DNA of 16,702 bases from an uncultured Bacteroidota bacterium (lineage in GTDB: Bacteria > Bacteroidota > Bacteroidia > Chitinophagales > Chitinophagaceae), in contig CAIRNW010000213.1 in NCBI GenBank assembly GCA_903879995.1, forward strand, positions 1 to 16,702. The letters are read 5' to 3'. Shown one piece after another: positions 6,739-15,300 of this stretch. The position numbers and the translations under genes were made by a program. Each line of letters begins with the position of its first letter. Position 1 is the stretch's first letter. The notes beneath the pieces are model-generated. The model was not told where the DNA came from and searched no databases. It worked only from the letters and a program-made list of their open reading frames with translations.

Positions 6739-7549
6739 TTTTGAGTGTTTTTATATTATTCTGTGAATTATTTAAAATGGTTTCAACGTCTTTTCTCAAC
6801 TTACTTTCCGGATATCGATCCGTGAATTCATAACATTCATTTACCACTTGTTCAAAACGCTCCACTCTTTTTTCTTCAATACTCATTTCGGCGTATTGAA
6901 AGTAAGAACGAATGGCCATCAACTTGTACTCATCAGCACGCACTGACTCAGGAAAAGCATTTAATAGAGAAGTAAAAGCTACCCCAGCTGCTCTGAACTG
7001 ACCCAGGTCATAATAAAGCTGCGCACTCATAAATTCTTTAGCTTCAAGCTTAGCTCTGCATTGATCGATAATTTCCGAAGCTTCTTTATTACGGGGCGAA
7101 CCGGGATGCGTATTGATAAAAGTCTGCATCATTCCCATCGCTTTCACCGTGTTCGTTTGATCTAATGCAGCCTTCGGCGATTGTTTATAAAAGCAGTAAG
7201 CGCGCATGTAATCAATTTCTTCTGCACGAGTACTAGTAGGAAAAATTTCCAAATAACTTTTGAAAAGATTTTCTGCGTTCATGAAATCGTACAGATTGTA
7301 CGCACAATAGGCATACTTATAATAGATATCTTCAAACTCTTTACTGGTTTTGTAAAAAGGCATGATATCCTCATAAACCTGTTGTGCCTTGGTGTATGAC
7401 TTTTTTGCAAAGAACTGTTCGGCCATTCTCAGTTTATAGGCCGCATCTGGATTTTTCAAAAGTTTACTCATGCTTTTGCCACAACCAGACAACAGTCCAA
7501 CCGAGAGGAAAATCATTGACAACACACTGAATCGCAATAGGATGGACAT
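6713..7549 (-). CDS. bamD: Outer membrane protein assembly factor BamD (lipoprotein)
   Basis: A 278-residue lipoprotein. The leader runs to a lipobox LLSGC with Cys23 as the predicted lipidated residue. TPR-like helical repeats follow: AAYKLRMAEQFFAKKSYTKA, YAYCAYNLYDFMNAENLFKSY, FPTSTRAEEIDYMRAYCFY and YYDLGQFRAAGVAFTSLL. These match the YfiO/BamD family, which supports BamA in folding outer-membrane beta-barrels. It is the first gene of the six-gene minus-strand cluster. A consensus Bacteroidota -7 box ends only seven bases before the ATG (see the promoter entry), so the mRNA may be almost leaderless. The next Met (residue 12) would leave a leader without a basic N-region, so the first ATG is preferred. 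Confidence 0.92.
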   Translation of the reverse strand: MSILLRFSVLSMIFLSVGLLSGCGKSMSKLLKNPDAAYKLRMAEQFFAKKSYTKAQQVYEDIMPFYKTSKEFEDIYYKYAYCAYNLYDFMNAENLFKSYLEIFPTSTRAEEIDYMRAYCFYKQSPKAALDQTNTVKAMGMMQTFINTHPGSPRNKEASEIIDQCRAKLEAKEFMSAQLYYDLGQFRAAGVAFTSLLNAFPESVRADEYKLMAIRSYFQYAEMSIEEKRVERFEQVVNECYEFTDRYPESKLRKDVETILNNSQNNIKTLKNEQVKTAS

Positions 7550-7556
7550 GGGGGAG

Positions 7557-7590
7557 CAAAATTACGGTGAAGCAGCAAAACTTACGCAAA
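7557..7590 (-). promoter_or_regulatory. Putative promoter of the bamD operon
   Basis: Read on the minus strand, TAATTTTG (7564 to 7557) is an exact TAnnTTTG -7 element. A TTTG-type -33 sequence lies at 7590-7587, but the spacer is 22 bases instead of the preferred 19-20. Transcription would start near 7551, a base or two before the bamD ATG at 7549. The box matches, but the long spacer and very short leader lower confidence. Confidence 0.4.
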
Positions 7591-7664
7591 AAAGATGAAC
7601 TACCAAGGACAGGGCGTTAATAATAGCCTAAAGCTATGATAGTCAGGGGAAAGGGGCATAAAGC

Positions 7665-7691
7665 AGGAACCCCGGATTGACCGGGGTTCCT
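7665..7691 (-). terminator. Hairpin terminator downstream of the OmpA-family gene
   Basis: A perfect 11-bp inverted repeat (7665-7675 with 7681-7691), GC-rich, with a five-base loop, lies 24 bases beyond the stop of the OmpA-family gene. A second small hairpin (TAGCA at 7691-7695 with TGCTA at 7699-7703, loop of three) abuts it on the gene side. The U-tract after the large stem on the minus strand is weak (TTT only), so this may act partly as a 3'-end stabiliser rather than a strong intrinsic terminator. It separates the OmpA gene from the bamD operon. Confidence 0.7.
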
Positions 7692-7714
7692 AGCAATTTG
7701 CTATCGAAATATGA

Positions 7715-9436
7715 TTAGTTCTGGCGAAGATTTGGATGAGGAGGATCAACACGATTAGGTCCGGTTTCACCTTCTCCGGCAGCACGTAAATCAACTGTAT
7801 TGCAATCTCCACCTTGTTGACCATAGTTGAAAATAAAGCGATCCTGGCTAATACCCTCCTTATCTACCATGTAGGTAATGATTGCATTAACACGATCCCA
7901 GCTCATTTGCTGCTCACGCTTGTCTGCAGCGCAGTAGCCAACTACCACCACATTACAACCTGGATTATTACGAACACGAGAAGCAACAGCAGCTAGTACC
8001 GCTTTGGCATCGTCAGTTAATTTGTTTGAACCAGTCTTGAATGCTACGCTAGGAAGCGCACCTAATTTTTGTTCGCAAGTGGGAGCAGGAGCTACCGCTA
8101 CTTTACAATCATCAGGGCATTTGCAATTGCCTACGCCATCCACGTCAACAGGCTGGCAACGAGTTGGTGTGATCAATTCCTTATCCTTACAATCAGGTAC
8201 ACCATCACCATCTGTATCCAAGCTTACACCATGTGTATCCACAGGGCAACCAGCAGGTGTTTGCTCACGATCAAATTGATCAGTAACACCATCACCATCT
8301 GTATCCAGTAATACTGGCTTAGGGATATTCATCAAACGAGGATTACGCAATTCAGCATAAGGATAATCCAAAGGATTTAACCAGTATAAAGGCTGAACAG
8401 CATTTTTTCCAAGGTTGATATTCAACCCTACTGTCATGTAATTATAAGTATCGAAATCAGGCGTCAATGCAGCATCACCCCAGGCAAATTCCTGCCAACG
8501 CTGACCATCTAATAAGTCATCACGTGTAATGGTCCAGCGATCTTCAATTGCTAAATTGATACGATTATTTAATTTAAAGGCTACTCCAAAACCAAAGGTT
8601 CCAACTGGTCGCATGGTTTTGCCACCAACCTGTGAACGAGCAGCACCATGACTTTCAGCAGGAGTTTCAAAACTTCCATCCAGAATATTATTCTTTAAAT
8701 TCTTCAAGAAATCCTGACGGTCCTTGTATGCAGGTTGAGTAAGGGTGTTGAAGTTGTACTTCACATCACCATTTAGGGCATTCACACGAGTTTCATATAT
8801 AGCAGCACCACCACCTGCAATTGCATAAGTAGTTAGAGAGCTGTTGGTCTTATGAAACTGAATATTATTAATAGTCAATAAAGCCTGCACTGTAAAGTCT
8901 TGTACCTTGGCCTTATAGTTGTAGAATATTTTCTCAAGCGGTGTGTTAGCACTGCCATCCTTAGAAGAAACGTAAGTAACGGTAGTACCAGCGGGCGTAG
9001 TAATTTGAAGTGCGCGAGGAGCTGAATAACGCTGTGCAGGGCTGGCAATACTCTCACCCCATGCTGTATTTCTGGCAAAATTTCTGTATTCGCGATAGCT
9101 ATACCCTTTTCCGATTCCGTACATGTACTCAACACGGGCTGAAACAGTGTAACCTAGGGACTTGCGCACATGGAATCCAAATCCAGGGGACAAGAACTGA
9201 GCAGGAACATCACCACTGATTTGGAATAAACCAGCTTTTACACCCACTTCCCACTGACTACGTGGTTTTGCAGGATAGTTGTAAGTTCCGTTAAGAAACT
9301 CTGTGTGTTGAGGCATTCTTTTTGAAGGAATCAATGAAGAATCTCTCAAATCGTAGGAATTACCCACTTTTTGTGAAAATCCAACAGATGCCGACAAGCT
9401 TAAAAGAACCGCCAATACATATGCACTACTTCTCAT
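7715..9436 (-). CDS. OmpA-family outer membrane protein with thrombospondin type 3 repeats
   Basis: A 573-residue protein with a signal peptide (cleavage near residue 21, GFSQ). Residues about 55-350 look like an outer-membrane beta-barrel, with alternating aromatic and polar strands such as WEVGVKAGLFQISGDVP and a YMTVGLNINLG end strand. Calcium-binding-type TSP3 repeats follow (DTDGDGV at about 378 and 408, plus a degenerate DVDGVGN), then a C-terminal OmpA-like domain from about 460. That domain keeps the S-x-x-R segment (MSWDRVNAI) and GISQDRFIF, but the usual TD motif after the G-H/Y position is replaced by CAAD. It probably anchors the outer membrane to peptidoglycan. It is monocistronic, with a consensus promoter at 9476-9506 and a hairpin at 7665-7691, which suggests high expression. 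The OmpA domain contains several Cys residues (NPGC, GYC, GGDC) that could form disulfides. Confidence 0.95.
   Translation of the reverse strand: MRSSAYVLAVLLSLSASVGFSQKVGNSYDLRDSSLIPSKRMPQHTEFLNGTYNYPAKPRSQWEVGVKAGLFQISGDVPAQFLSPGFGFHVRKSLGYTVSARVEYMYGIGKGYSYREYRNFARNTAWGESIASPAQRYSAPRALQITTPAGTTVTYVSSKDGSANTPLEKIFYNYKAKVQDFTVQALLTINNIQFHKTNSSLTTYAIAGGGAAIYETRVNALNGDVKYNFNTLTQPAYKDRQDFLKNLKNNILDGSFETPAESHGAARSQVGGKTMRPVGTFGFGVAFKLNNRINLAIEDRWTITRDDLLDGQRWQEFAWGDAALTPDFDTYNYMTVGLNINLGKNAVQPLYWLNPLDYPYAELRNPRLMNIPKPVLLDTDGDGVTDQFDREQTPAGCPVDTHGVSLDTDGDGVPDCKDKELITPTRCQPVDVDGVGNCKCPDDCKVAVAPAPTCEQKLGALPSVAFKTGSNKLTDDAKAVLAAVASRVRNNPGCNVVVVGYCAADKREQQMSWDRVNAIITYMVDKEGISQDRFIFNYGQQGGDCNTVDLRAAGEGETGPNRVDPPHPNLRQN
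8199..8307 (-). repeat. Two copies of a 22-bp perfect DNA repeat encoding the TSP3 DTDGDGV motif
   Basis: Positions 8199-8220 and 8286-8307 are identical over 22 bases and are 87 bases apart (29 codons, in frame). They encode the two DTDGDGV acidic motifs. Nucleotide-level identity beyond the protein constraint suggests recent duplication or gene conversion of one TSP3 unit. Slippage or recombination between them would remove exactly 29 codons without shifting the frame. Confidence 0.8.
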
Positions 9437-9475
9437 AATGAGGGGTTAAGATTTAAGATAAACGAAAATTATGCA

Positions 9476-9506
9476 CAAAAGTAGGCAAAAATTGTGAATA
9501 TTCAAA
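9476..9506 (-). promoter_or_regulatory. Promoter of the OmpA-family gene (Bacteroidota consensus)
   Basis: On the minus strand a TTTG (9506 to 9503) is followed by exactly 19 bases and then TACTTTTG (9483 to 9476). This is a full match to the TTTG-N19-TAnnTTTG promoter recognised by the primary sigma factor of Bacteroidota. Transcription should start near 9470, leaving an untranslated leader of about 35 bases before the ATG at 9436. Confidence 0.78.
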
Positions 9507-9585
9507 ATTTTTATTCGGTGTAAATCTTTCATTTCCCATTATTTCTCAATTACTTAACAGATTTTTATCAAGCCCTATTTCCCCA

Positions 9586-9615
9586 TTTATGCCACCCATT
9601 AACCACTTATTTTTG
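9586..9615 (+). promoter_or_regulatory. Putative promoter of the polyprenyl synthase-recJ operon
   Basis: TATTTTTG at 9608-9615 matches the TAnnTTTG -7 box exactly. A near-match TTTA at 9586-9589 lies 18 bases upstream in the -33 position. The expected start of transcription (about 9620) is only a few bases before the ATG at 9624, so a leaderless or nearly leaderless transcript is implied. Confidence 0.45.
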
Positions 9616-9623
9616 CAACCTGC

Positions 9624-10586
9624 ATGAACTTACCCACCCACCTGGTACGGGAAGAATTAGAAATTTTTGAATCGAAGTTCAAGGAAGCGGTCCAAAGCCA
9701 AGCCCCCCTGCTCGATCGAATTATGCGCTACATTGTAAAGCGGAAGGGAAAGCAGTTAAGACCACTTTTTGTATTGTTATCAGCAAAGCTCTGTGGATCC
9801 ATCAATGACTCGGCCTACCGAGCCGCATCGCTGGTAGAAATCTTACACACCGCTACGTTGGTGCATGACGACGTAGTAGATGATTCCAGCGAAAGAAGAG
9901 GTTTTTTTTCAACCTATGCACTTTGGAAGACTAAAGCCAGTGTACTAATAGGCGATTATCTATTAGCAAAAGGATTGTTACTTACGCTGGAACACCAAGA
10001 CTATAGGTTGTTGCACATACTCTCAGAAGCGGTAAAAAAAATTAGTGAGGGCGAATTATTACAATTAGAAAAAGCCCGCAATCTGAATTTACAAGAAGAG
10101 GTTTATTACGAAATTATACGAAATAAAACGGCCTCTTTACTTGCCTCAGCCTGTGCCGCAGGGGCTTGGGCAACCAGTCAAAATGAAGAATTCACGAATA
10201 GACTTCGAAAATTTGGTGAACTCACAGGAATGGCATTTCAAATTAAGGACGACCTATTTGATTACACCAGTGAGGATATCGGAAAACCTACCGGAAATGA
10301 TATTAAAGAAAGCAAACTAACATTGCCGCTCATCTACACGCTAAACAAGGTTGATCGTTCCACACGTAAGAAGATTATTTATATAGTTAAAAATGAAAAA
10401 GAAAATAAAGCACAACTAAATTGGGTGATTAATGAGGTGATCAAAGCAGGAGGCATTGACTATTCGATTAAAAAAATGAATGCCTTTAAAGAAGAAGCAA
10501 TTAAAGAACTTTATAATTTTCCAGATAATCCAATTAGAAAAGGGCTGGAGGATATGGTCAGGTTTGTAACGGATAGAAAATACTGA
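9624..10586 (+). CDS. Polyprenyl diphosphate synthase (long-chain trans-isoprenyl transferase)
   Basis: A 320-residue all-helical prenyltransferase. It has GKQLRP (42-47), the first aspartate-rich motif DDVVD (82-86) with the downstream RR of SSERRG, and the second aspartate-rich motif DDLFD (209-213). The KTASLLASA segment near residue 170 is also typical. It condenses isopentenyl diphosphate onto an allylic primer, with Mg2+ held by the two Asp motifs. The residue five before the first motif is Ala77, small rather than aromatic, which in this family favours long products and fits menaquinone side-chain synthesis (IspB/HepT-like). The exact chain length cannot be read. The first ATG is kept because the family's N-terminal helix begins right there. 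recJ starts four bases after its stop. Confidence 0.94.
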   Translation: MNLPTHLVREELEIFESKFKEAVQSQAPLLDRIMRYIVKRKGKQLRPLFVLLSAKLCGSINDSAYRAASLVEILHTATLVHDDVVDDSSERRGFFSTYALWKTKASVLIGDYLLAKGLLLTLEHQDYRLLHILSEAVKKISEGELLQLEKARNLNLQEEVYYEIIRNKTASLLASACAAGAWATSQNEEFTNRLRKFGELTGMAFQIKDDLFDYTSEDIGKPTGNDIKESKLTLPLIYTLNKVDRSTRKKIIYIVKNEKENKAQLNWVINEVIKAGGIDYSIKKMNAFKEEAIKELYNFPDNPIRKGLEDMVRFVTDRKY

Positions 10587-10590
10587 GGTT

Positions 10591-12294
10591 TTGGAAAAAA
10601 GGTGGACCACAAAATCGGTTGATCCGATAAAAGTCAGCGCGCTACAAGAGGCCCTGCAAGTGCATCCTGCTCTGCCCACACTACTCGTGCAAAGAGGTAT
10701 CGAGGAGTTTGAACAAGCACGCGCCTATTTCCGTCCACATTTAGAAGATTTACACAGCCCTTGGCTTTTCAAAGACATGGATAAAGCCGTGGACAGGATT
10801 GAAAAAGCAATTACGCAACAAGAAAAAATCTTGATTTACGGAGACTATGATGTAGATGGCACCACAGCGGTGGCCAGCTTTTATATTTTTCTTCGCACGG
10901 TTCATCCTAATCTGAATTATTACATTCCGCATCGATACAAAGAAGGATATGGAGTCAGTAAAGCAGGTATTGACTTTGCAGCAACAAATGGATATACTCT
11001 AATTATATCGCTAGACTGTGGAATCAAATCTGTTGAACTTGTCCAGTATGCCAAAGGACTTGGAATTGATTTTATTATTTGTGATCATCACCTTCCTGAT
11101 CCGGAGCTTCCTGCGGCAGTAGCCATATTAAATGCCAAGCAACCAGGTTGTTCTTACCCATATAAAGAATTATGTGGATGCGGCGTAGGGTTTAAATTAA
11201 TGTGCGCACTGCAGGAAAAATTAGAGCTGACCGACAACAGAGCCCTTGAACAGTTGGACTTATTAGCTACTGCCATTGCAGCGGACATTGTTCCCATGAC
11301 TGGGGAAAATAGAATTCTAGCCTTTCATGGCTTGCTCAAAGCCAACAAAAACCCGAACCCGGGTATTGCAGCCCTTTGTGAGTTGAGCAATTTGAAGCAA
11401 GAACTCGATATTCAAAAACTAGTATTTATCATAGCACCCCGTGTCAACGCGGCCGGAAGAATGGATGAGGCGGGAAAAGCCGTAGAACTTTTTATTGCAA
11501 CAGATAAATCCACCGCACTCCATTTTGCTTCACAATTGCATAGCGACAACACAGACCGACGCGAGGCTGATCGACTCATTACCCGTGAGGCACTGGAAAT
11601 GCTTGAATCGGATACCACCATTCATCAGAAAAATGCAACCGTTGTATACCAGCCACACTGGCACAAAGGAGTGGTAGGAATCGTAGCGTCACGACTGACT
11701 GAACATTACTACCGACCTACGATTGTTTTGACAAAATCCGGGGATATTGTAGCAGGAAGTGCAAGAAGTGTTATTGGCTTTAATTTATATGAGGCCATTC
11801 ATGCTTGCAAAGAACATCTCATCGGTTATGGTGGTCATTTTGCTGCAGCAGGCATGACCTTAGAAGAAAAAAATGTACCTGCCTTTGCCGCTGCATTTGA
11901 AAATGTAGTGTCGAACACGATTCTTCCTGAACAAAAAGTACCAGTCATAGAAATTGATTTAGAAATAGCCTTACAGGCATTGAATTGGAATCTTTACAAA
12001 CTAATTGGGCAAATGGAACCTTTTGGGCCTGACAATTTCCGCCCTGTTTTTTTAGTGCGAGGAGTTTGGAATACTGGCTATTCAAAAATTGTAAAAGAAG
12101 AACATATCCGCTTTTCCATTACGGATGGACAGTGCACATTCAATGGAATTGGATTTGGATTAGCAAAGAAGTTCAACTTATTGGAAAAGCAACAATCGAT
12201 TGATATCGCTTTTACTTTGGACCAAAATGATTTCAATAATCAGCGCAGCCTACAAATGCGTGTAATGGATATTCGAAAGCATACTCCTGCATAA
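10591..12294 (+). CDS. recJ: Single-stranded-DNA-specific exonuclease RecJ
   Basis: A 567-residue DHH-family nuclease that degrades single-stranded DNA 5' to 3' in recombination and mismatch or base-excision repair. It shows motif DYDVDG (85-90), Asp142 in SLDCG, DHH (165-167), RVNAAGRM starting at Arg284, and the DHHA1-domain GGHFAAAG (414-421), followed by a C-terminal OB-like region. The length is normal for RecJ. The start codon is TTG (10591), as no in-frame ATG lies before residue 63, which would be deep inside the conserved fold. The initiator is four bases past the stop of the polyprenyl synthase gene, whose stop region carries TGAGG as a possible weak ribosome-binding site. A bidirectional terminator follows at once. 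Confidence 0.96.
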   Translation: MEKRWTTKSVDPIKVSALQEALQVHPALPTLLVQRGIEEFEQARAYFRPHLEDLHSPWLFKDMDKAVDRIEKAITQQEKILIYGDYDVDGTTAVASFYIFLRTVHPNLNYYIPHRYKEGYGVSKAGIDFAATNGYTLIISLDCGIKSVELVQYAKGLGIDFIICDHHLPDPELPAAVAILNAKQPGCSYPYKELCGCGVGFKLMCALQEKLELTDNRALEQLDLLATAIAADIVPMTGENRILAFHGLLKANKNPNPGIAALCELSNLKQELDIQKLVFIIAPRVNAAGRMDEAGKAVELFIATDKSTALHFASQLHSDNTDRREADRLITREALEMLESDTTIHQKNATVVYQPHWHKGVVGIVASRLTEHYYRPTIVLTKSGDIVAGSARSVIGFNLYEAIHACKEHLIGYGGHFAAAGMTLEEKNVPAFAAAFENVVSNTILPEQKVPVIEIDLEIALQALNWNLYKLIGQMEPFGPDNFRPVFLVRGVWNTGYSKIVKEEHIRFSITDGQCTFNGIGFGLAKKFNLLEKQQSIDIAFTLDQNDFNNQRSLQMRVMDIRKHTPA

Positions 12295-12326
12295 AAAAAC
12301 CCGGCTACGTATGTAACCGGGTTTTT
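12295..12326. terminator. Bidirectional intrinsic terminator between recJ and the T9SS cargo gene
   Basis: A-tract at 12295-12299, stem CCCGG (12300-12304) pairing with CCGGG (12317-12321), then a T-tract 12322-12326. The stem continues inward past one mismatch as TAC/GTA (12306-12308 with 12313-12315) around a four-base loop. Flanking A and T runs make it functional on both strands. It begins right after the recJ stop and ends 20 bases before the stop of the convergent 1338-residue gene. Confidence 0.9.
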
Positions 12327-12346
12327 GAATTGGTTCTCACTAACTA

Positions 12347-15300
12347 CTATTGTATGACTAGTTGCTGCACCCCAACCTGCATCGCTTCATTGGCTAATAC
12401 AACCCGATAAATTCCAAAGGCGAGATTAACCGGCAACGTGATAGCTTCATTGATATAAGTTCCCTGAACATTTAGTTGCTTCTGCCATACACATTGGCCT
12501 TGTTGATTATAGAGCAACAATGAGTAGTTGCCTGCTGTAAGAGGAGATTGAGTAACGCGTATTACAGCTCCCCGCTCCGCAGGGCTAGGGAAAATTCTAA
12601 AACCATCCCCGATTCTTACGGTAGTGAAAGATTGTTGCACACCATAGCTGATAGCCCCGGCAGTTGTAACATAACCTTTGAAATAATAGGTAGTACCTTG
12701 TTGTAATCCAGAGAGTGAAACAGTGTAATTGCCATTGACATTTGCGGTAGCAGCAATCCGAGTACCCGTTCCGTTTGCAAAGCCACTTATAGTACTGTAT
12801 TCAATACCATAACCAGAAGGGGTGGTACATCCTCCACTACCAAATGAACTAGATAACATAGCGGTACTAGTAGTGATGGCAGATGCAACTCCCGTAGTGA
12901 CACTCGGGGGCGTATTAACCCCCGTACCAGCAGCTGCCACACTGGTAGCGGCAGCTCCACCCCCACTCACAGGAATAGATCCCGTGTAGGATTGAACTGC
13001 TGTTGGAACAAAACGTACATAAACCGTCAACGTTTGGGTGCCACCAGATTGCAATAATCCAATCACATCGCTGAACGAGCCCGTAGATGTTTGACTAAAC
13101 GTGTATCCAGTTAATGGCCCCACTGTGATCAAAGCATTAGTAAGATTAGTTCCCGTGATGGTAAAAGAGTTTGGACCCCCAAACGCCCCTACACAAACGT
13201 TTCCAAATGCACTAAGAGAAGATACATTTAGTTGTGCAGGAGGCGGTGCCGCCGTGGTGAATGATTGCTGATTTCCGTAGGAAGTACCTCCACCATTTGT
13301 TGCATACGCCTTGTAATAATATGTAGTAGCAGCATTCAATCCGCTTACTGAAGAACTGAAATTTCCACTAGCCAAATTGGAAGAAGCGATTCTTGTTCCA
13401 GATCCATTAGTGAACCCATTGGTAGTACTATACTCAATACCATAAGCAGAAACTGTACTACAGCCAGTAGCAGTAATAGAACCAGCTAACGTAGCGCCAT
13501 TACTGCTTATTCCGCTACTAGCGCCTGTAGTGACAGTAGGTGTTGTATTAATACCACTACCGCTGGCTGCCACAGTCACCGCAGCAGCAATACCCCCTCC
13601 TGCAACGGCAATATTTCCATTGTAGGCTTGAGCGGCTGTGGGTGTAAAACGAACAAATATTTGCTGTGAGAAGCTGCCTCCTGATTGAGTAAGAGAAAGT
13701 GTAGCTGTATAAGTGCCATTGGAAGTGGTGGAATAACTATATCCATCTAATGCAGCCACCGTAACAGCAGCAGTTGATAGATTACTTCCTGTAATGGTAA
13801 ATGAGGACGGACCTGCAGTTGTATTAATACAGACTGCACCAAAGCCGCTCAACGTACTAACGGACAGGGTTGGATTTAATGATACAGTAGTAAAACTTTG
13901 CTGTGCACCATAAGCAGTGCCCGCTGCCGTGACAGCGTAACTTTTATAATAATAAGTTGTACCTGCAGTTAATCCACTGAGGTTAATGGAGAAATTTCCA
14001 CCAGACAAATTAGATCCAGCAACTTGAGTACCTGTCGTAAAATTATTTGTTGTGCTATATTCAATTCCGTATGCTGATACAGTCCCACAACCCGTTGCAG
14101 AAATAGAACCCGCTAAGGATGCTGAAGTTTGTGTAATACTACTAGCAGCACCTGTTGTAGTGGTAGCTAATGTATTCACTCCAGCGCCCGTGACCGCTAT
14201 ATTGACAGCGGCACCTAAGCCTGCACCCGACAATGCAATATTTCCATTAAAGGATTGAACAGCCGTTGGCGTGAATTTTACAAATACTTCCTGTGATAGA
14301 GAGCTGCCCGTTACAGGAATGGACAATGAACTAGTATACGTTCCATTTGATGTAGTAGCATACGTATAGCCGCTCAATGCTGCAATTGCCAGATTACCGC
14401 TGGTTAGGTTGGTTCCTGTAATGGTAAAAGAGTTTGGACCCGCAGTTGTGTTAATGCATACGTTTCCAAATCCAGTCAATGCACTCGTAGTGACCGTTGG
14501 CGTGCTAGAACTTGTAGTCACAGTTATCTCATTAGAGTTTGCTGAAGCAATGCCACCCGCTACTGCTCTTACTACATAGTAATACGTTGTTCCACCTGTT
14601 AATCCAGTAACTCCGTAAGAAGTTACATTCCCGACATTTTGATTTTGAAGAATATAATTATTTACGGTACCCGTAGTGCTACCTTTTACATAAACCGCAG
14701 AGATTCGGCTGGTACCACCCGATGCAACTGTTGCACCCCCCACACTGTTGTTGCTGGTTTGCAACCAACGAAGTGAAACCAATGGCTTGTTGGCTGCATC
14801 AGCTGGTAAAGCTACATCACTTAAAGCGCCCCAAGTAGTTGCATTACCAGCAGCCACTGCAGTGGTTAAAGTGACAGTTCCTCCTGTAACATCCGTCCAA
14901 GTACCCCCAGCTCCCACTTTGTACTGCAGTTTGAAATCTTTAGGACCTGTACTAGAAGATCCCTGCATGGAGGACACTGTGATAGCAGTAGCGCCTGTAG
15001 TATTTACATCAGCTTGCCAATACTTAGTATCCGCACCATTATCCCATCCATTGGTGGAAACTGAATTGGGATTTGCTCCTGTAGCAGCAGTGGGACCACC
15101 GGGCCAGGAAACGGTATTAGCAGAGAATCCTTGTGGTGTTAATGTTTGAATGGAAATATTATTTGCATTTCCTGCATCAGCTGTTTGAGCAGTAGCCGCA
15201 GCAGTTGTAAAGTTCCATCCCGCCAATGTGCTGGTAACTTGCCCTGTTGATTGAGAATAAACATCCAGATTATAACCCACAGCTCCGGTCACTGCACTCC

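Noticed and set aside
8004..8311. Plus-strand open frames opposite the TSP3 region of the OmpA gene
   Set aside because: They are antisense shadows of the DTDGDGV repeats. The minus-strand protein has a full domain structure, a promoter and a hairpin terminator.
10591..10599. recJ as N-terminally truncated because it lacks an ATG
   Set aside because: The TTG start gives a full-length protein with the expected N-terminal sequence and operon spacing of four bases.
12620..14510. Regular repeats as a CRISPR array
   Set aside because: The period is about 630 bp, the repeats are imperfect and in frame, and they encode protein domains.
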